From Oribacterium sp. (GTDB lineage Bacteria > Bacillota_A > Clostridia > Lachnospirales > Lachnospiraceae), in assembly GCA_017940955.1 (NCBI GenBank), contig JAGAXP010000273.1, positions 20,757 to 84,756 of the forward strand: a DNA stretch of 64,000 nucleotides, read 5' to 3'. Under the pieces are notes generated by a model. That model saw only the letters and a list, made by a program, of their open reading frames with translations, had not been told where the DNA came from and did not search any database. The position numbers and the translations under genes were made by a program. Shown piece after piece: positions 17,649-26,366 of the stretch (the stretch's first letter is position 1; every line of letters begins with the position of its first letter).

Positions 17649-18498
17649 AATACTTCCTTCTACCTGTGGATTTTCGTTTAGTCCGTAGGATTCCTGTTTC
17701 TCTTGCTATATTTATAACTTCGGGCATCTCTCTTAAATGTCCTAGTGCATTTTTCTTTATCTTATTTATACGTTGTTCTGTGATTTCAAGTTCATCTGCT
17801 ATGTCTTTTAACTTTCGATTTTTATAAAAGTGTTCAATTATTACTTTTCTCTCTACATCTTTCCTTAATCGTAATATTAGTCGTACGAATGTTTCACGAT
17901 TATCTCTAATAATGATATTCATATAGTCATCAGTTTCATCTGGCATTTTCTCTATATCATCTTCTTCATTATTTTCGCTGTCTTTATCCCTGTTTATTGT
18001 ATCTATATGGTAAACAGATAGTGCGTCTTTGATCATTTGATACGTTTTTTCTCCAACTCCAAGTAACTTAGCGATATATTTTTCCGATGGTGAATTTCCA
18101 TAATTTTCTATTTGATATTTTGTAATGATATCCATATACTGGGAACATAATTTTTGTATTTTTTTTGGTATATGGATAAGGTGGTTATTACTGATCCAAT
18201 CAAGTATCTTTGATTCTATTTTCCAAACCGCATATGTACTAAATGCAACTTCTCTCGATGCATCAAAAGCATCTGCTGCCTCCCATATTCCCTCAGCTGA
18301 TATACCCCTAATATCATCCATATCGTATTCATTCAAATCATTTTTTAATATAGTATATTTCCTAATCAGTTCCTCAATTAAGCCCTGGTTCTGAAAAATG
18401 AGCTGTCCTATTGTCTCATTTGCTCTATATATTTCATTTTGATGCTTGTATTTTTTATACTGCGCAACAAGTTCCTCATTAGCTACTTTTTTCGTCAT
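17614..18498 (-). CDS. Sigma-70 family-like RNA polymerase sigma factor
   Basis: A 294-residue protein. Region 2-like sequence at ~30-105 includes QGLIEELIRKY, DDIRGISAEGIWEAADAFD and FSTYAVWKIESKILDWI, the usual core-binding and -10 recognition pattern. A linker with acidic sequence follows at ~160-185. Region 4-like sequence at ~210-265 (VIIEHFYKNRKLKDIADELEITEQRINKIKKNALGHLR) would contact a -35 element. The basic C-terminal tail (KRKSTGRRKYYDWKKREFKKI) is unusual. A 20-base gap separates it from the ParR-like gene, and its 3' end overlaps the ADP-ribosyltransferase gene. It may direct RNA polymerase to element promoters; the shared motif seen upstream of three element operons is a candidate target. 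Confidence 0.85.
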   Translation of the reverse strand: MTKKVANEELVAQYKKYKHQNEIYRANETIGQLIFQNQGLIEELIRKYTILKNDLNEYDMDDIRGISAEGIWEAADAFDASREVAFSTYAVWKIESKILDWISNNHLIHIPKKIQKLCSQYMDIITKYQIENYGNSPSEKYIAKLLGVGEKTYQMIKDALSVYHIDTINRDKDSENNEEDDIEKMPDETDDYMNIIIRDNRETFVRLILRLRKDVERKVIIEHFYKNRKLKDIADELEITEQRINKIKKNALGHLREMPEVINIARETGILRTKRKSTGRRKYYDWKKREFKKI

Positions 18499-18518
18499 AC
18501 AATAACCTCCTTATCTTT

Positions 18519-18857
18519 TTATAGCGTATCCATAAAGCTGAGTGCTTTATGGTAAAATTCATCATTATTATTCTTAGTCTCGCTGTCATATTTTTGATCC
18601 TCCTTTATGTTGTTATTACTGCTATCAACAACATTTATTTCTTTCATTCTGTTGACAATATGCTCTGCCAACTCTTCAATCTCCTTGCTGCCAATTCCAA
18701 GAGGCGCTTTCTCCTCTTGGGAATATGAGTTTATGGCAGCTATTATCATTGCACGAGAACTTGTAAAACCAAATTTTTTATAATTGTTAAGTTTTTCTAA
18801 TGCGTTAATATCATCCGACACATCCTCATAAAATCGAACCGTCGTCTGTTTCATCAA
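18519..18857 (-). CDS. ParR-like DNA-binding adaptor
   Basis: A 112-residue protein. The N-terminus MMKQTTVRFYEDVSDDINAL resembles a ribbon-helix-helix DNA-binding strand and helix; the C-terminal part is acidic and low-complexity, ending in a short hydrophobic-aromatic tail (FYHKALSFMDTL), a layout that fits ParR adaptors whose tail contacts the ParM filament. The ATG overlaps the stop of the ParM gene by four bases. In plasmids the parM-parR order is the same. Sequence similarity alone would be weak, and the assignment rests on size, fold signs and position. Confidence 0.7.
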   Translation of the reverse strand: MMKQTTVRFYEDVSDDINALEKLNNYKKFGFTSSRAMIIAAINSYSQEEKAPLGIGSKEIEELAEHIVNRMKEINVVDSSNNNIKEDQKYDSETKNNNDEFYHKALSFMDTL

Positions 18858-19762
18858 CTCACCGCCTTATATTTATGGGCAAGGATATCCTCAAATCCTT
18901 TTGCGTTGATACAAACATCTTCAATTATGGTTATATTTTCTGTTAAATCTCTACCAAAATTCTTAATTACAGACGCTCCTCCTCCAATGAATACAAACTC
19001 AGTCAAAGTTGAGTTAAACTTAAGAGTATTCAGGTTATTCATAACACCTTCGACATATCCGAAAAGACCGTCCTGTATCACATCAAGATATTCCCGATTG
19101 ATATTACTGGTTCCATGTATCATTACATCTTTAACAATCGCCTCGTCTGCTTCCTCCCCGAACTTCTGTCGTAGATTCTCGTTTATTTCAGACATTGCAG
19201 TTAAGGTCCCAAGTGAAAGGCTTTTGCAACGGCTGACATCAGGCTGTCCTTCTGTAATAGGAAGGATATCTATAGTCCAACTTCCCACATCGACAACTAC
19301 CGTTGTCATCCCAAATGTTCCGAGTAGACTAACAACCGCTGCATATCCCTGCGGAAATACATCTACGCTGATGATATTTGCCAAATAATTAACACCTTCA
19401 TATCTAAAATTCATTTTTCGGTTCTTCATATAATAATCATGGCACTCCCGTTTATCTTTGCCCATCATCGTAAGCGGTAAGCCAACACCCAAGCGTATGT
19501 CTCCTGATGTTATTCCCAAAGTTTTGAACTTTTCACCGATCGCAGCCATAGTCGATATCCGCATATCCTCATTATCCATTTTGGATTTCTGTATCTCCAT
19601 TTTAGATATGCCTACAGCGTAATGCTGACCATTCCAACTCAGCGTCTTTGTCTCAATCGGGGGTTTTGTTGCCAGCATTTTGACACCCGACGGCATCACG
19701 AATCCTGTGTCTCCCTTGGTGTTGCCATTGCCATAATCTACTCCAACTAATATTGCATCCAT
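18854..19762 (-). CDS. Actin-like plasmid segregation ATPase ParM/StbA family
   Basis: A 302-residue actin-fold ATPase. Phosphate-1 motif VGVDYGNGNTKG is at the N-terminus, phosphate-2 motif VVVDVGSWTIDI is near residue 165, and the adenosine motif FIGGGASVI is near residue 260. ParM filaments push apart DNA copies held by ParR at a centromere. It starts 11 bases after the DUF6262 gene and overlaps parR, so they are one operon. A partition system is unusual in an integrated element with no recognised replication gene. It hints that the excised circle replicates or is at least segregated. Confidence 0.9.
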   Translation of the reverse strand: MDAILVGVDYGNGNTKGDTGFVMPSGVKMLATKPPIETKTLSWNGQHYAVGISKMEIQKSKMDNEDMRISTMAAIGEKFKTLGITSGDIRLGVGLPLTMMGKDKRECHDYYMKNRKMNFRYEGVNYLANIISVDVFPQGYAAVVSLLGTFGMTTVVVDVGSWTIDILPITEGQPDVSRCKSLSLGTLTAMSEINENLRQKFGEEADEAIVKDVMIHGTSNINREYLDVIQDGLFGYVEGVMNNLNTLKFNSTLTEFVFIGGGASVIKNFGRDLTENITIIEDVCINAKGFEDILAHKYKAVS

Positions 19763-19773
19763 GATTTTTTCTC

Positions 19774-20163
19774 CTATAATTCCTTTAGCGTTGATACCAA
19801 GTTTACTTGCGCAGCCTTTTTTAGCTTCTGAATCTCTGTTTTCTGTTGGGATATTATCGACTCTTTCTCAGCAAGCTTTTTCTTTAGAAGCTCTATTTCC
19901 CGGTCCATAGCTTTGGTAATTACGATCTTCTGTGGCGCCACAAAGGATTTACCATACTGCAACTCCTGCAATCTAACCAACTCGCTGTGAACAACCGCGT
20001 TGTTATAAAAAAATGCTCTAGATAAACCTGTCTTTTTAACTAGCGTACAAACCACCACCTGCTCATCATTGCTAAACATCTTGTGCATAACAGCTATGGC
20101 TTTATCGACCTTCTCCTGACTTGTCTGACGGTTCCGGATTACCATGTTTTCATACTTTTCCAT
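19774..20163 (-). CDS. DUF6262/TnpC-like protein
   Basis: A 129-residue protein. The N-terminal half has a helix-turn-helix look (VCTLVKKTGLSRAFFYNNAVVHSEL); the C-terminal half is a coiled coil (REIELLKKKLAEKESIISQQ). This fits DUF6262 proteins, which include TnpC of Tn554 (125 residues), a factor that promotes and orients transposition. Here it is separated from the recombinases by 108 bases with its own promoter-like motif, and it heads the partition/sigma/ART operon. GTAGGAGG precedes the ATG. The alternative reading is a plain DNA-binding partition accessory. Confidence 0.7.
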   Translation of the reverse strand: MEKYENMVIRNRQTSQEKVDKAIAVMHKMFSNDEQVVVCTLVKKTGLSRAFFYNNAVVHSELVRLQELQYGKSFVAPQKIVITKAMDREIELLKKKLAEKESIISQQKTEIQKLKKAAQVNLVSTLKEL

Positions 20164-20183
20164 TTGTTTATCCTCCTACTTAT

Positions 20184-20213
20184 ATTATCGTTGATTTTGT
20201 ACGAAAATAAACA
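20184..20213 (-). promoter_or_regulatory. Shared promoter-like motif, copy 1 (DUF6262-parM-parR-sigma-ART operon)
   Basis: On the minus strand TGTTTA-N18-GATAAT, with TTTTCG after the first box and AACGATAATAT at the second. It lies about 20 bases before the ATG at 20163. Related copies precede the recombinase operon and the xis-like/T4CP operon. Confidence 0.55.
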
Positions 20214-20271
20214 CACATTGAATTTCTTGTATTTACTGTATTAGATATTATATATTGTATATCTGTTTCGT

Positions 20272-21765
20272 TTAGTCCCAACCATCCATAATCTCCTTCA
20301 ACATATCATCCATAGCAGTACGCATATCACGGGTTTCTTCTGCAAGCATCTGATTCCCAATCTTTCTATAATATTTCAAACTTGACGTATTAGCGTGTCC
20401 CATGAGCTTAGCGATGGTCACATCATCAATATGCATCTCAGTAAGACGCTTGCCATAGTTATGCCGCCAAATATGAGTACCAACCCTAAACGAATCCCCG
20501 TTATCGTCTTTAAGATTGTTCTTCTGTACCATAGCCATGATGTGATACTGGATTCTGCCATACTGCATAGGTTTGTCGGGATCTGCATCATTGACAAAAA
20601 CATACTCACGGTCTCCGTAATTTGTTTTTGTGTAATCACAAGCCTTCTCAAACAGGTTCTTAACATCGTCATTTATAGGTTTCTGATACGTTTTTCCGGT
20701 CTTGACTTGTCGGATGCGGACAAACATCTTCCCATTCTTTCCTATATAAATCGCATCCTGTGTCAGTGTTAAAGTCTCGGATATTCGGGTTCCCAATAAC
20801 TGATGTAAAACGAGTGCCCTGGCAATCTGTTCATCCCCGTCAACTATCGCAGCATTCAATCGTTTTAGCTCCGCATCTGAATATACTTTGTATAGTTTTA
20901 CCGGAACTTTAGCTATATCATCCTGATAGAAGATATGCTCAAGCTCTTTGTTTTCGAATACTTTACCCGCTGTAATAAATAGGCTCCTCAGATGGCACAG
21001 TTCCTTGCTATATGACTTTCTTCCGGTCGCCTCCGTATGTGTATGGATCAGGTACTGTTCCAGTAATTCCCTGTCAATATCATTAAGTGAATCTACTTCT
21101 GGATATCGTTCTGCAAGGTATTTGCTAAATCTGTTTATAGCTGTCATTTCCGCAGTCACAGTACCCAAAGCAACATCCGAAAGGTGAATATATATCACAT
21201 CTTTTATCTCTTTCCTTATCTGTGACTGTAGTATCCTTTCAAAAGAAATACTATCTACCGCCTTTGTAGGATTGTTTTTTATAGCGACGGGAATATCCTT
21301 CATATACCATCTGTCATTCTCGTAAGCAAATCCCGCATTTTTAGGCTTCAGATAACGATAAATCTTTCTTATATACTTAATCAGATCCGAATCTGAAACT
21401 TCAGTTTTACCGGAGGCTGTTTTTGTACGCTTTTGTGTCAGACTCTTCCCGTTCTTGATAAGCCATACCTTGGCTTTTTTAATCAGTTCTTCCTCTGTAA
21501 TATCTGACAAAGAGTCCAAACCGGGACAGGCTTTATTAACAAAGTCACAAAAGAGATTAAAAGGATATAAGTCTGTCCTTATACTTAACGGAGATAGTTT
21601 CATCCCCCGGTCTTTTATAAAGGAATCTAGTTGAATCACCATCCACCTATTTCCAAGTTTCGATAAGTCAAAGCATCGGTCAGGGCAATACAGCTTATGT
21701 TTCTTCGTTTCTTCATTTGCATCCTTATAGCACTTAAGGTCCCTAAGATAGATTTTTTCATCCAT
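20272..21765 (-). CDS. Tyrosine recombinase/integrase (third of the trio)
   Basis: A 497-residue protein from the ATG at 21765, chosen because AGGGAGGT stands seven bases upstream and the preceding gene stops two bases before it; a longer frame from 21852 would overlap that gene. Catalytic residues are visible: the first Arg in LLGTRISETL, the H-x-x-R box in GTHIWRHNYG, the GH pair in LMGHANTSS and the tyrosine in LKYYRKIG. The N-terminal half would bind the attachment site. Tn554 has only two such enzymes, so this third member makes the unit resemble RIT elements. Confidence 0.9.
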   Translation of the reverse strand: MDEKIYLRDLKCYKDANEETKKHKLYCPDRCFDLSKLGNRWMVIQLDSFIKDRGMKLSPLSIRTDLYPFNLFCDFVNKACPGLDSLSDITEEELIKKAKVWLIKNGKSLTQKRTKTASGKTEVSDSDLIKYIRKIYRYLKPKNAGFAYENDRWYMKDIPVAIKNNPTKAVDSISFERILQSQIRKEIKDVIYIHLSDVALGTVTAEMTAINRFSKYLAERYPEVDSLNDIDRELLEQYLIHTHTEATGRKSYSKELCHLRSLFITAGKVFENKELEHIFYQDDIAKVPVKLYKVYSDAELKRLNAAIVDGDEQIARALVLHQLLGTRISETLTLTQDAIYIGKNGKMFVRIRQVKTGKTYQKPINDDVKNLFEKACDYTKTNYGDREYVFVNDADPDKPMQYGRIQYHIMAMVQKNNLKDDNGDSFRVGTHIWRHNYGKRLTEMHIDDVTIAKLMGHANTSSLKYYRKIGNQMLAEETRDMRTAMDDMLKEIMDGWD

Positions 21766-21766
21766 T

Positions 21767-23731
21767 TCATTTACCTCCCTTTCTGTGAGTTTTTGCAGTA
21801 TCAGCCAGCTTATTTGATCTAGAAGCAAAATACTCCTCATTTGCTGAATCAATAATATCCGGCATATAATCCAAATACTGCTTTGTCATATCTGACACTT
21901 TATGTCCGAGGTAATCCCTGATAGCTTCTATAGACGCACCATGAGCATATAAGTACGTACCTACTGTATGCCGGAAGTCATGGGATTTAAAGTCGTAGTC
22001 ATTTATACCAGCCTTTTCAAGACAATGTTTGAACTGCTTGCAGAACGTTCCGGCATCATAAGCACCGCCCCTTCGATTCTTGAAAACATATTCATCAGAT
22101 CCGATATCTTTTTCTGTGATATACTTCATCATCGCCTGATACAGCAAGGCAGGAATCGGTACATATTTTTCATTCTTCATTTTGTTCTGATATATCTTTA
22201 TCCACGCATCTTTCCCGTCCCAATAGTATGCACCGCCTTTAATCACACATACTTCAGTGATACGCAGTCCAATACACCAAAGATTCAGATACATAAGCCG
22301 CAAATGCACAGGGAAATTCTTCAGATTATGCAGTATCTCTTTTTGACTTTCCTCTGATACCGCGCGGTCATTGTGTCTTGCAAATGTATTCTTGAAATAA
22401 TAATCGAAGTACAGTGGCGCCTTGGAAATCTCTTTGGTTGTAATGATATAGCCGTAAAACCTTGCAACAGATATCAGTGCCCGGTTAAATCCTTCGGGCT
22501 GAATATCTTTTTCATCCAGATAATTAATGTATTTTTCCATATCCTCTGCCGTGACAGCCACAGCACTGGTCTTTTTTTCATCCAAATATAATAAGAAGGA
22601 GAGTATATCGTAATACCGTCCACGTATTGTCTGTATGGATGACTTCTGACTTACGCCGAGCTGATATTTCATATATGCCTTCAGCAGATCACGGTTCTTT
22701 TTGTTTTCAATCTGTCCAAATGTGAAGCGCCTGATCTCACGGGCAGGGTTCATTCTTCCATCTTCAAAAGAAAATCTCTCCAAATACCATGCGTTTGCAT
22801 TCCAGTTAGTAGTCTTAGCTTCCAAAAAGAGGAATTTTCTGATGTTATCAACCAGCTGCATATATGTTTCCGTCTTAGTCCCTACTTTTCCGTCTATACT
22901 CTTATGAAATCCCTGTATCTGTTTTTCCAATATCAGCTCTATATCATCAACTCCATGTTTAATACAGTATTGATAGAAGAGTTTTAACGGTATAATAAAC
23001 CGTTCCCTTCTGTCGTGACAATTTTCTTTGGTTTTAAGAACATGATTAAGCATTTTAAATATCTGTCTCTTCATTACCGCCGAGGTCGCCACAGAAAAAT
23101 CAAACATCAATTCTTCTTTATCCTGAACATAATAGAAAGTCATTGCCAGCTGATACGACGGATGATATAGCAAAAAGATCTTCTTGTTTTCATATTTCAA
23201 TACCGGAGTACGCAACGGATTCTCTTGGTTCTGATGATTTATGGACGCTATCTTAAGTTTATCCATTGCCTTTACATACTCTGATACCTTTGCAGAAAGC
23301 GTTTCAGTAAGATACTTTTGATATTCACTGCGGAGTTCATAATCAATATCATTAGTAGATTGGATACCACAAAGAAGCATAAATCCAATAGTTTTATTTC
23401 TTATTGCACGAGACTTCAGTATGGTTTCAGCGATTTTAGACAGCTCTATATTCGTGGATATAAGGAAAGCAAAGCACACCTGTTCCAGCAGATTTTCGTA
23501 ATATTCCTTTTGCTCCTTTTTCATAAGAAGAGAGCGGACGTATTTTCTGTAATCCATCAGAGCCGTCAAGTTGATAGCATTCAATGAATCTACCCCACTA
23601 TCCAAAAGATATTGTGCAACAAATTCACGTGCCTTTCCCGTAACACCTTTGCTTACTGATAGTTGTCTATAAAGTCGCTCTGTATCTAATTTTGGTACAA
23701 TTCTTAATAATGCTCCCATATGCTTGTCCAC
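21767..23731 (-). CDS. Tyrosine recombinase, large TnpB-like member
   Basis: A 654-residue protein, similar in length to TnpB of Tn554. The long N-terminal part is likely DNA-binding. The catalytic domain is at the C-terminus: Arg in WCIGLRITEVCVI, the box KSHDFRHTVGTYL, the LGHKVSDMTKQYLDYM segment with the active-site tyrosine. It acts with the two neighbours to cut and join att sites. The gene begins three bases after the 79-residue gene and ends immediately before the third recombinase, a typical tightly packed operon. Confidence 0.92.
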   Translation of the reverse strand: MDKHMGALLRIVPKLDTERLYRQLSVSKGVTGKAREFVAQYLLDSGVDSLNAINLTALMDYRKYVRSLLMKKEQKEYYENLLEQVCFAFLISTNIELSKIAETILKSRAIRNKTIGFMLLCGIQSTNDIDYELRSEYQKYLTETLSAKVSEYVKAMDKLKIASINHQNQENPLRTPVLKYENKKIFLLYHPSYQLAMTFYYVQDKEELMFDFSVATSAVMKRQIFKMLNHVLKTKENCHDRRERFIIPLKLFYQYCIKHGVDDIELILEKQIQGFHKSIDGKVGTKTETYMQLVDNIRKFLFLEAKTTNWNANAWYLERFSFEDGRMNPAREIRRFTFGQIENKKNRDLLKAYMKYQLGVSQKSSIQTIRGRYYDILSFLLYLDEKKTSAVAVTAEDMEKYINYLDEKDIQPEGFNRALISVARFYGYIITTKEISKAPLYFDYYFKNTFARHNDRAVSEESQKEILHNLKNFPVHLRLMYLNLWCIGLRITEVCVIKGGAYYWDGKDAWIKIYQNKMKNEKYVPIPALLYQAMMKYITEKDIGSDEYVFKNRRGGAYDAGTFCKQFKHCLEKAGINDYDFKSHDFRHTVGTYLYAHGASIEAIRDYLGHKVSDMTKQYLDYMPDIIDSANEEYFASRSNKLADTAKTHRKGGK

Positions 23732-23734
23732 CTG

Positions 23735-23974
23735 TTATGCAAAAAATCCATTCTTCTCCATATACTCATGCAGAACTTCTGACATCTTATTTACGGTTTC
23801 CGCTGATAATCCCGTTTCTTTCACGATATACTTATCAACATCCATTTGATCAATGACAGTATTTGATACCATCTGCGATGGCTGAATGTTGTCCAAGTCA
23901 TAGACATTTATACCTGCAAAATCGTAGTAATAATCCTCCGCCTCAAGATATTCGTACGCCTCATCCCTTTGCAT
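23735..23974 (-). CDS. Small acidic protein between two recombinase genes
   Basis: A 79-residue product (MQRDEAYEYLEAEDYYYDFA, then VYDLDNIQPSQM, ending LHEYMEKNGFFA). It lies inside the recombinase operon with three bases to the next gene. Just upstream, in another frame, MQEYNFNDIADYMISKG can be read from an ATG at about 24028; a single frameshift would join it to the DEAYEYLEAEDYYYD sequence to give a protein of about 97 residues. So this gene may be either complete or a frameshifted copy. No family is recognised. Confidence 0.5.
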   Translation of the reverse strand: MQRDEAYEYLEAEDYYYDFAGINVYDLDNIQPSQMVSNTVIDQMDVDKYIVKETGLSAETVNKMSEVLHEYMEKNGFFA

Positions 23975-24040
23975 ACCCCTTTTGAAATCATATAATCGGC
24001 TATATCATTGAAGTTGTATTCCTGCATTAATTAATCCATC

Positions 24041-25153
24041 TCATAAAATCTTGCTGATATCGTACAGACCCGTATTTTCCTGATAATACTGTTCCATTGC
24101 TTCCGACATCTCTTCCTCTTCAATATTCATATATTTCTCTGTTGTCGCTATATGTTTATGCCCTAAAGCCTTGGATATTTTCTCCATGCTCCATCCATGT
24201 TTCCTGCGCTCGTTGGCAAAATAATGTCTGAGCATGTGAGGTGTTACGACTATTCCGGTCTTTTTCTCAAGAAGTGCGAATGCAGAATATACCGCATTCA
24301 CATTCATAGGCTTGCCTTTCGTGATACCGGAGAGATTAACAAATAAATACTCTGTTTTATCCAAGAGTCTGCGATTTTCCGAAATGTAATACATCATTAT
24401 CTCAAAGGTTTCGTCGCTTATCTTTGCTCTACGTATCTCGGCATTCTTTGCACGGGCAGCATTCTCATTATCTTCCCGATATGCTACCTTAATGGTATGT
24501 TTTTCATAATCAATATCCTGTGCATACCGGATACCAAGTATTTCTCCAATTCTGTAGCCCGTTTCTGCAAGCAAGAGTATCAATAACTTATTGCGAAGAC
24601 TGTCCGATGTTTCCAACAGAATCAGGATCTTATCCTCTTCGATAGTCCTTCCAACGCTGTCCTCTTCCGGTAAATAGCCACGGAATGTATTGATGCTCCG
24701 TCGGAATCTAACTCCGGCGGTACTGCTATAGCTGATATCTCTGTTTTCTAGCACTTTGATATCGCCTACGTTTTCATATTCCAGCAGAATAAACTCATAG
24801 TATCCAAAAACCGCCTGTAGATAACTGTTACATGTTGCATTATTCGGCATCTTCTTCCGGTCACAATGGTTTCCTGCCTGCAACCAATAAAGAAACTCTA
24901 TAAAATGATCATGCTGTGCTGCATATTTCATCCTTAGAACCTGCTCGGCTGTTACCCCTCGTTCATTAAGGAAACAGTAGTAGTACGATATGGAATATGC
25001 GATCCTCTGTACGGTATTGGGGGAGCAGTGTTCGTTGGTCTTATGTTTGAGATACTTTGTTGGTTCAACAAGTATGCTCATAGTTTCGGAGCAAAGGATC
25101 ACAAACCATATTGTTCCAGAATCTTCAATTTTCTGTGTAAAGCAATAACTCAT
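24041..25153 (-). CDS. Tyrosine recombinase, TnpA-like (first of the trio)
   Basis: A 370-residue recombinase, close in length to TnpA of Tn554 (361). The SAM-like N-terminal domain is followed by a catalytic domain with ETGYRIGEILGI (first Arg), TPHMLRHYFANE (H-x-x-R), ALGHKHIATTEKYM (GH and catalytic Tyr). It heads the operon of three recombinases that should integrate and excise the element. A promoter-like motif that it shares with two other operons stands 46 bases before the start. Confidence 0.92.
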   Translation of the reverse strand: MSYCFTQKIEDSGTIWFVILCSETMSILVEPTKYLKHKTNEHCSPNTVQRIAYSISYYYCFLNERGVTAEQVLRMKYAAQHDHFIEFLYWLQAGNHCDRKKMPNNATCNSYLQAVFGYYEFILLEYENVGDIKVLENRDISYSSTAGVRFRRSINTFRGYLPEEDSVGRTIEEDKILILLETSDSLRNKLLILLLAETGYRIGEILGIRYAQDIDYEKHTIKVAYREDNENAARAKNAEIRRAKISDETFEIMMYYISENRRLLDKTEYLFVNLSGITKGKPMNVNAVYSAFALLEKKTGIVVTPHMLRHYFANERRKHGWSMEKISKALGHKHIATTEKYMNIEEEEMSEAMEQYYQENTGLYDISKIL

Positions 25154-25198
25154 ATATGCACCTTCTCAGTAAAACTGCCATCTATTTTCTTCTACAAT

Positions 25199-25228
25199 AT
25201 TGTCGTTATTGACTTCGGAAAGTAAACA
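25199..25228 (-). promoter_or_regulatory. Shared promoter-like motif, copy 2 (recombinase operon)
   Basis: On the minus strand TGTTTA-N18-GACAAT. It agrees closely with the copy at 20184-20213 (ATGTrTGTTTAyTTTC at one side, AACGAyAATAT at the other) although the genes are unrelated. Confidence 0.55.
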
Positions 25229-25391
25229 TACATTGTGTTTCCAAATATCTTTTATACATCGTGCATTTAATGTGCCTTTGCTTCGTATCAATTATATTTT
25301 ATATGTTTTTATTATGTTCTATTTATATTGTAAACGCAAAGTACAATAAGTCAAGTATTAAGACATATTTAGAATACAATTCTTGTTTTTA

Positions 25392-25420
25392 TTGACCTAA
25401 TATATCAATCTTAATATAAT
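25392..25420 (+). promoter_or_regulatory. Sigma-A promoter of the XRE regulator gene
   Basis: TTGACC and TATAAT with a 17-base spacer, about 83 bases before the ATG at 25503. It is divergent from the recombinase operon. The 25154-25502 gap contains only this promoter and the shared motif. Confidence 0.85.
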
Positions 25421-25502
25421 AAAAACAAATCAACTTATGTTTTATCCTCTGTATATAATATGTAAGATTTTTAATTATATAAAAATTCAGGACGGTGATT
25501 TT

Positions 25503-26261
25503 ATGAGTAAAGCTGTAAGTGCTGACCATGAATTTAATATTGAAAAATACGCTGCACTTCTTGAAAAAGCGAAGGGTGGCAGAACTCAGACAGAGTTTGC
25601 TAAAGACTGTGGCTTATCAACAGCATATATGTGCAAACATCTTAATAAGCGTATCGACAAGTCGCCCATCCCATCTACTCTAAAAAAAATAGCAGCCGTA
25701 GCTGCTAATGGTGTATCTTATGAGGACTTGCTGGATGCCGCAGGGTATGATGCATCCAAATATTCCACTATAAGAGATTCTGATTCTTCTCCAGATAGGA
25801 ATAAGCGTACTTGGGGCTTAGAATTTGAAAAGCTTGGAACAGCGACCATAACTACGGCACTTTCCAAGAGTAATCTGAAATGGACAATAAAAGGAACATC
25901 CGATAAAGCCGTACGATATGATTTAGAGGTAGAAATAATAGATGATAAAATAACCAACTGGTACTTTAATTTCATAACAGCAAATAGAGAAGCGTGGGGG
26001 ATTGATAAAGATAGCTTATTAAACCGTTTGTTCCATAATTACGGAAAACTCGTGCTAATGCCTGCTGGAATAAATATCAAATATTCTTTCGTCACCGATT
26101 CTCAGACGGTTTATGAAATGTTAAAAGCAAACACTCCGTCAGCCCTTGCAATGTATATCTCACTCATACTGATTGACACATCAACCTTAACTGTAATAAA
26201 AGAAGAATATGTTAAGACGGCATTTTCCGATAAGTTAGATGATCTAGTTTCACTATCATAA
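25503..26261 (+). CDS. XRE-type helix-turn-helix regulator of the element
   Basis: A 252-residue protein from the ATG at 25503, which follows AGGACGGTGA; an upstream frame from 25437 has no such site. Residues ~12-70 form a Cro/CI-like helix-turn-helix (LLEKAKGGRTQTEFAKDCGLSTAYMCKHLNKR). The C-terminal ~150 residues are a separate domain of unknown type, without the serine-lysine protease pattern of LexA/CI that I could recognise. It is divergent from the recombinase genes, the normal place of an element repressor, and may hold excision in check. Confidence 0.82.
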   Translation: MSKAVSADHEFNIEKYAALLEKAKGGRTQTEFAKDCGLSTAYMCKHLNKRIDKSPIPSTLKKIAAVAANGVSYEDLLDAAGYDASKYSTIRDSDSSPDRNKRTWGLEFEKLGTATITTALSKSNLKWTIKGTSDKAVRYDLEVEIIDDKITNWYFNFITANREAWGIDKDSLLNRLFHNYGKLVLMPAGINIKYSFVTDSQTVYEMLKANTPSALAMYISLILIDTSTLTVIKEEYVKTAFSDKLDDLVSLS

Positions 26262-26265
26262 TAAA

Positions 26266-26312
26266 AAGACCTCCATAACGGAACTGATCCACTTGGAGGT
26301 CTTAATCTTTAT
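26266..26312 (+). terminator. Terminator after the XRE regulator gene
   Basis: Arms AAGACCTCCA (26266-26275) and TGGAGGTCTT (26294-26303) with a loop of 18 bases, then TAATCTTTATT. It starts five bases after the stop codon. Confidence 0.75.
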
Positions 26313-26366
26313 TCGCTTAACTGCTGCAAACTTGTATATATCTCACCTGCAAATATTACAAATAAA

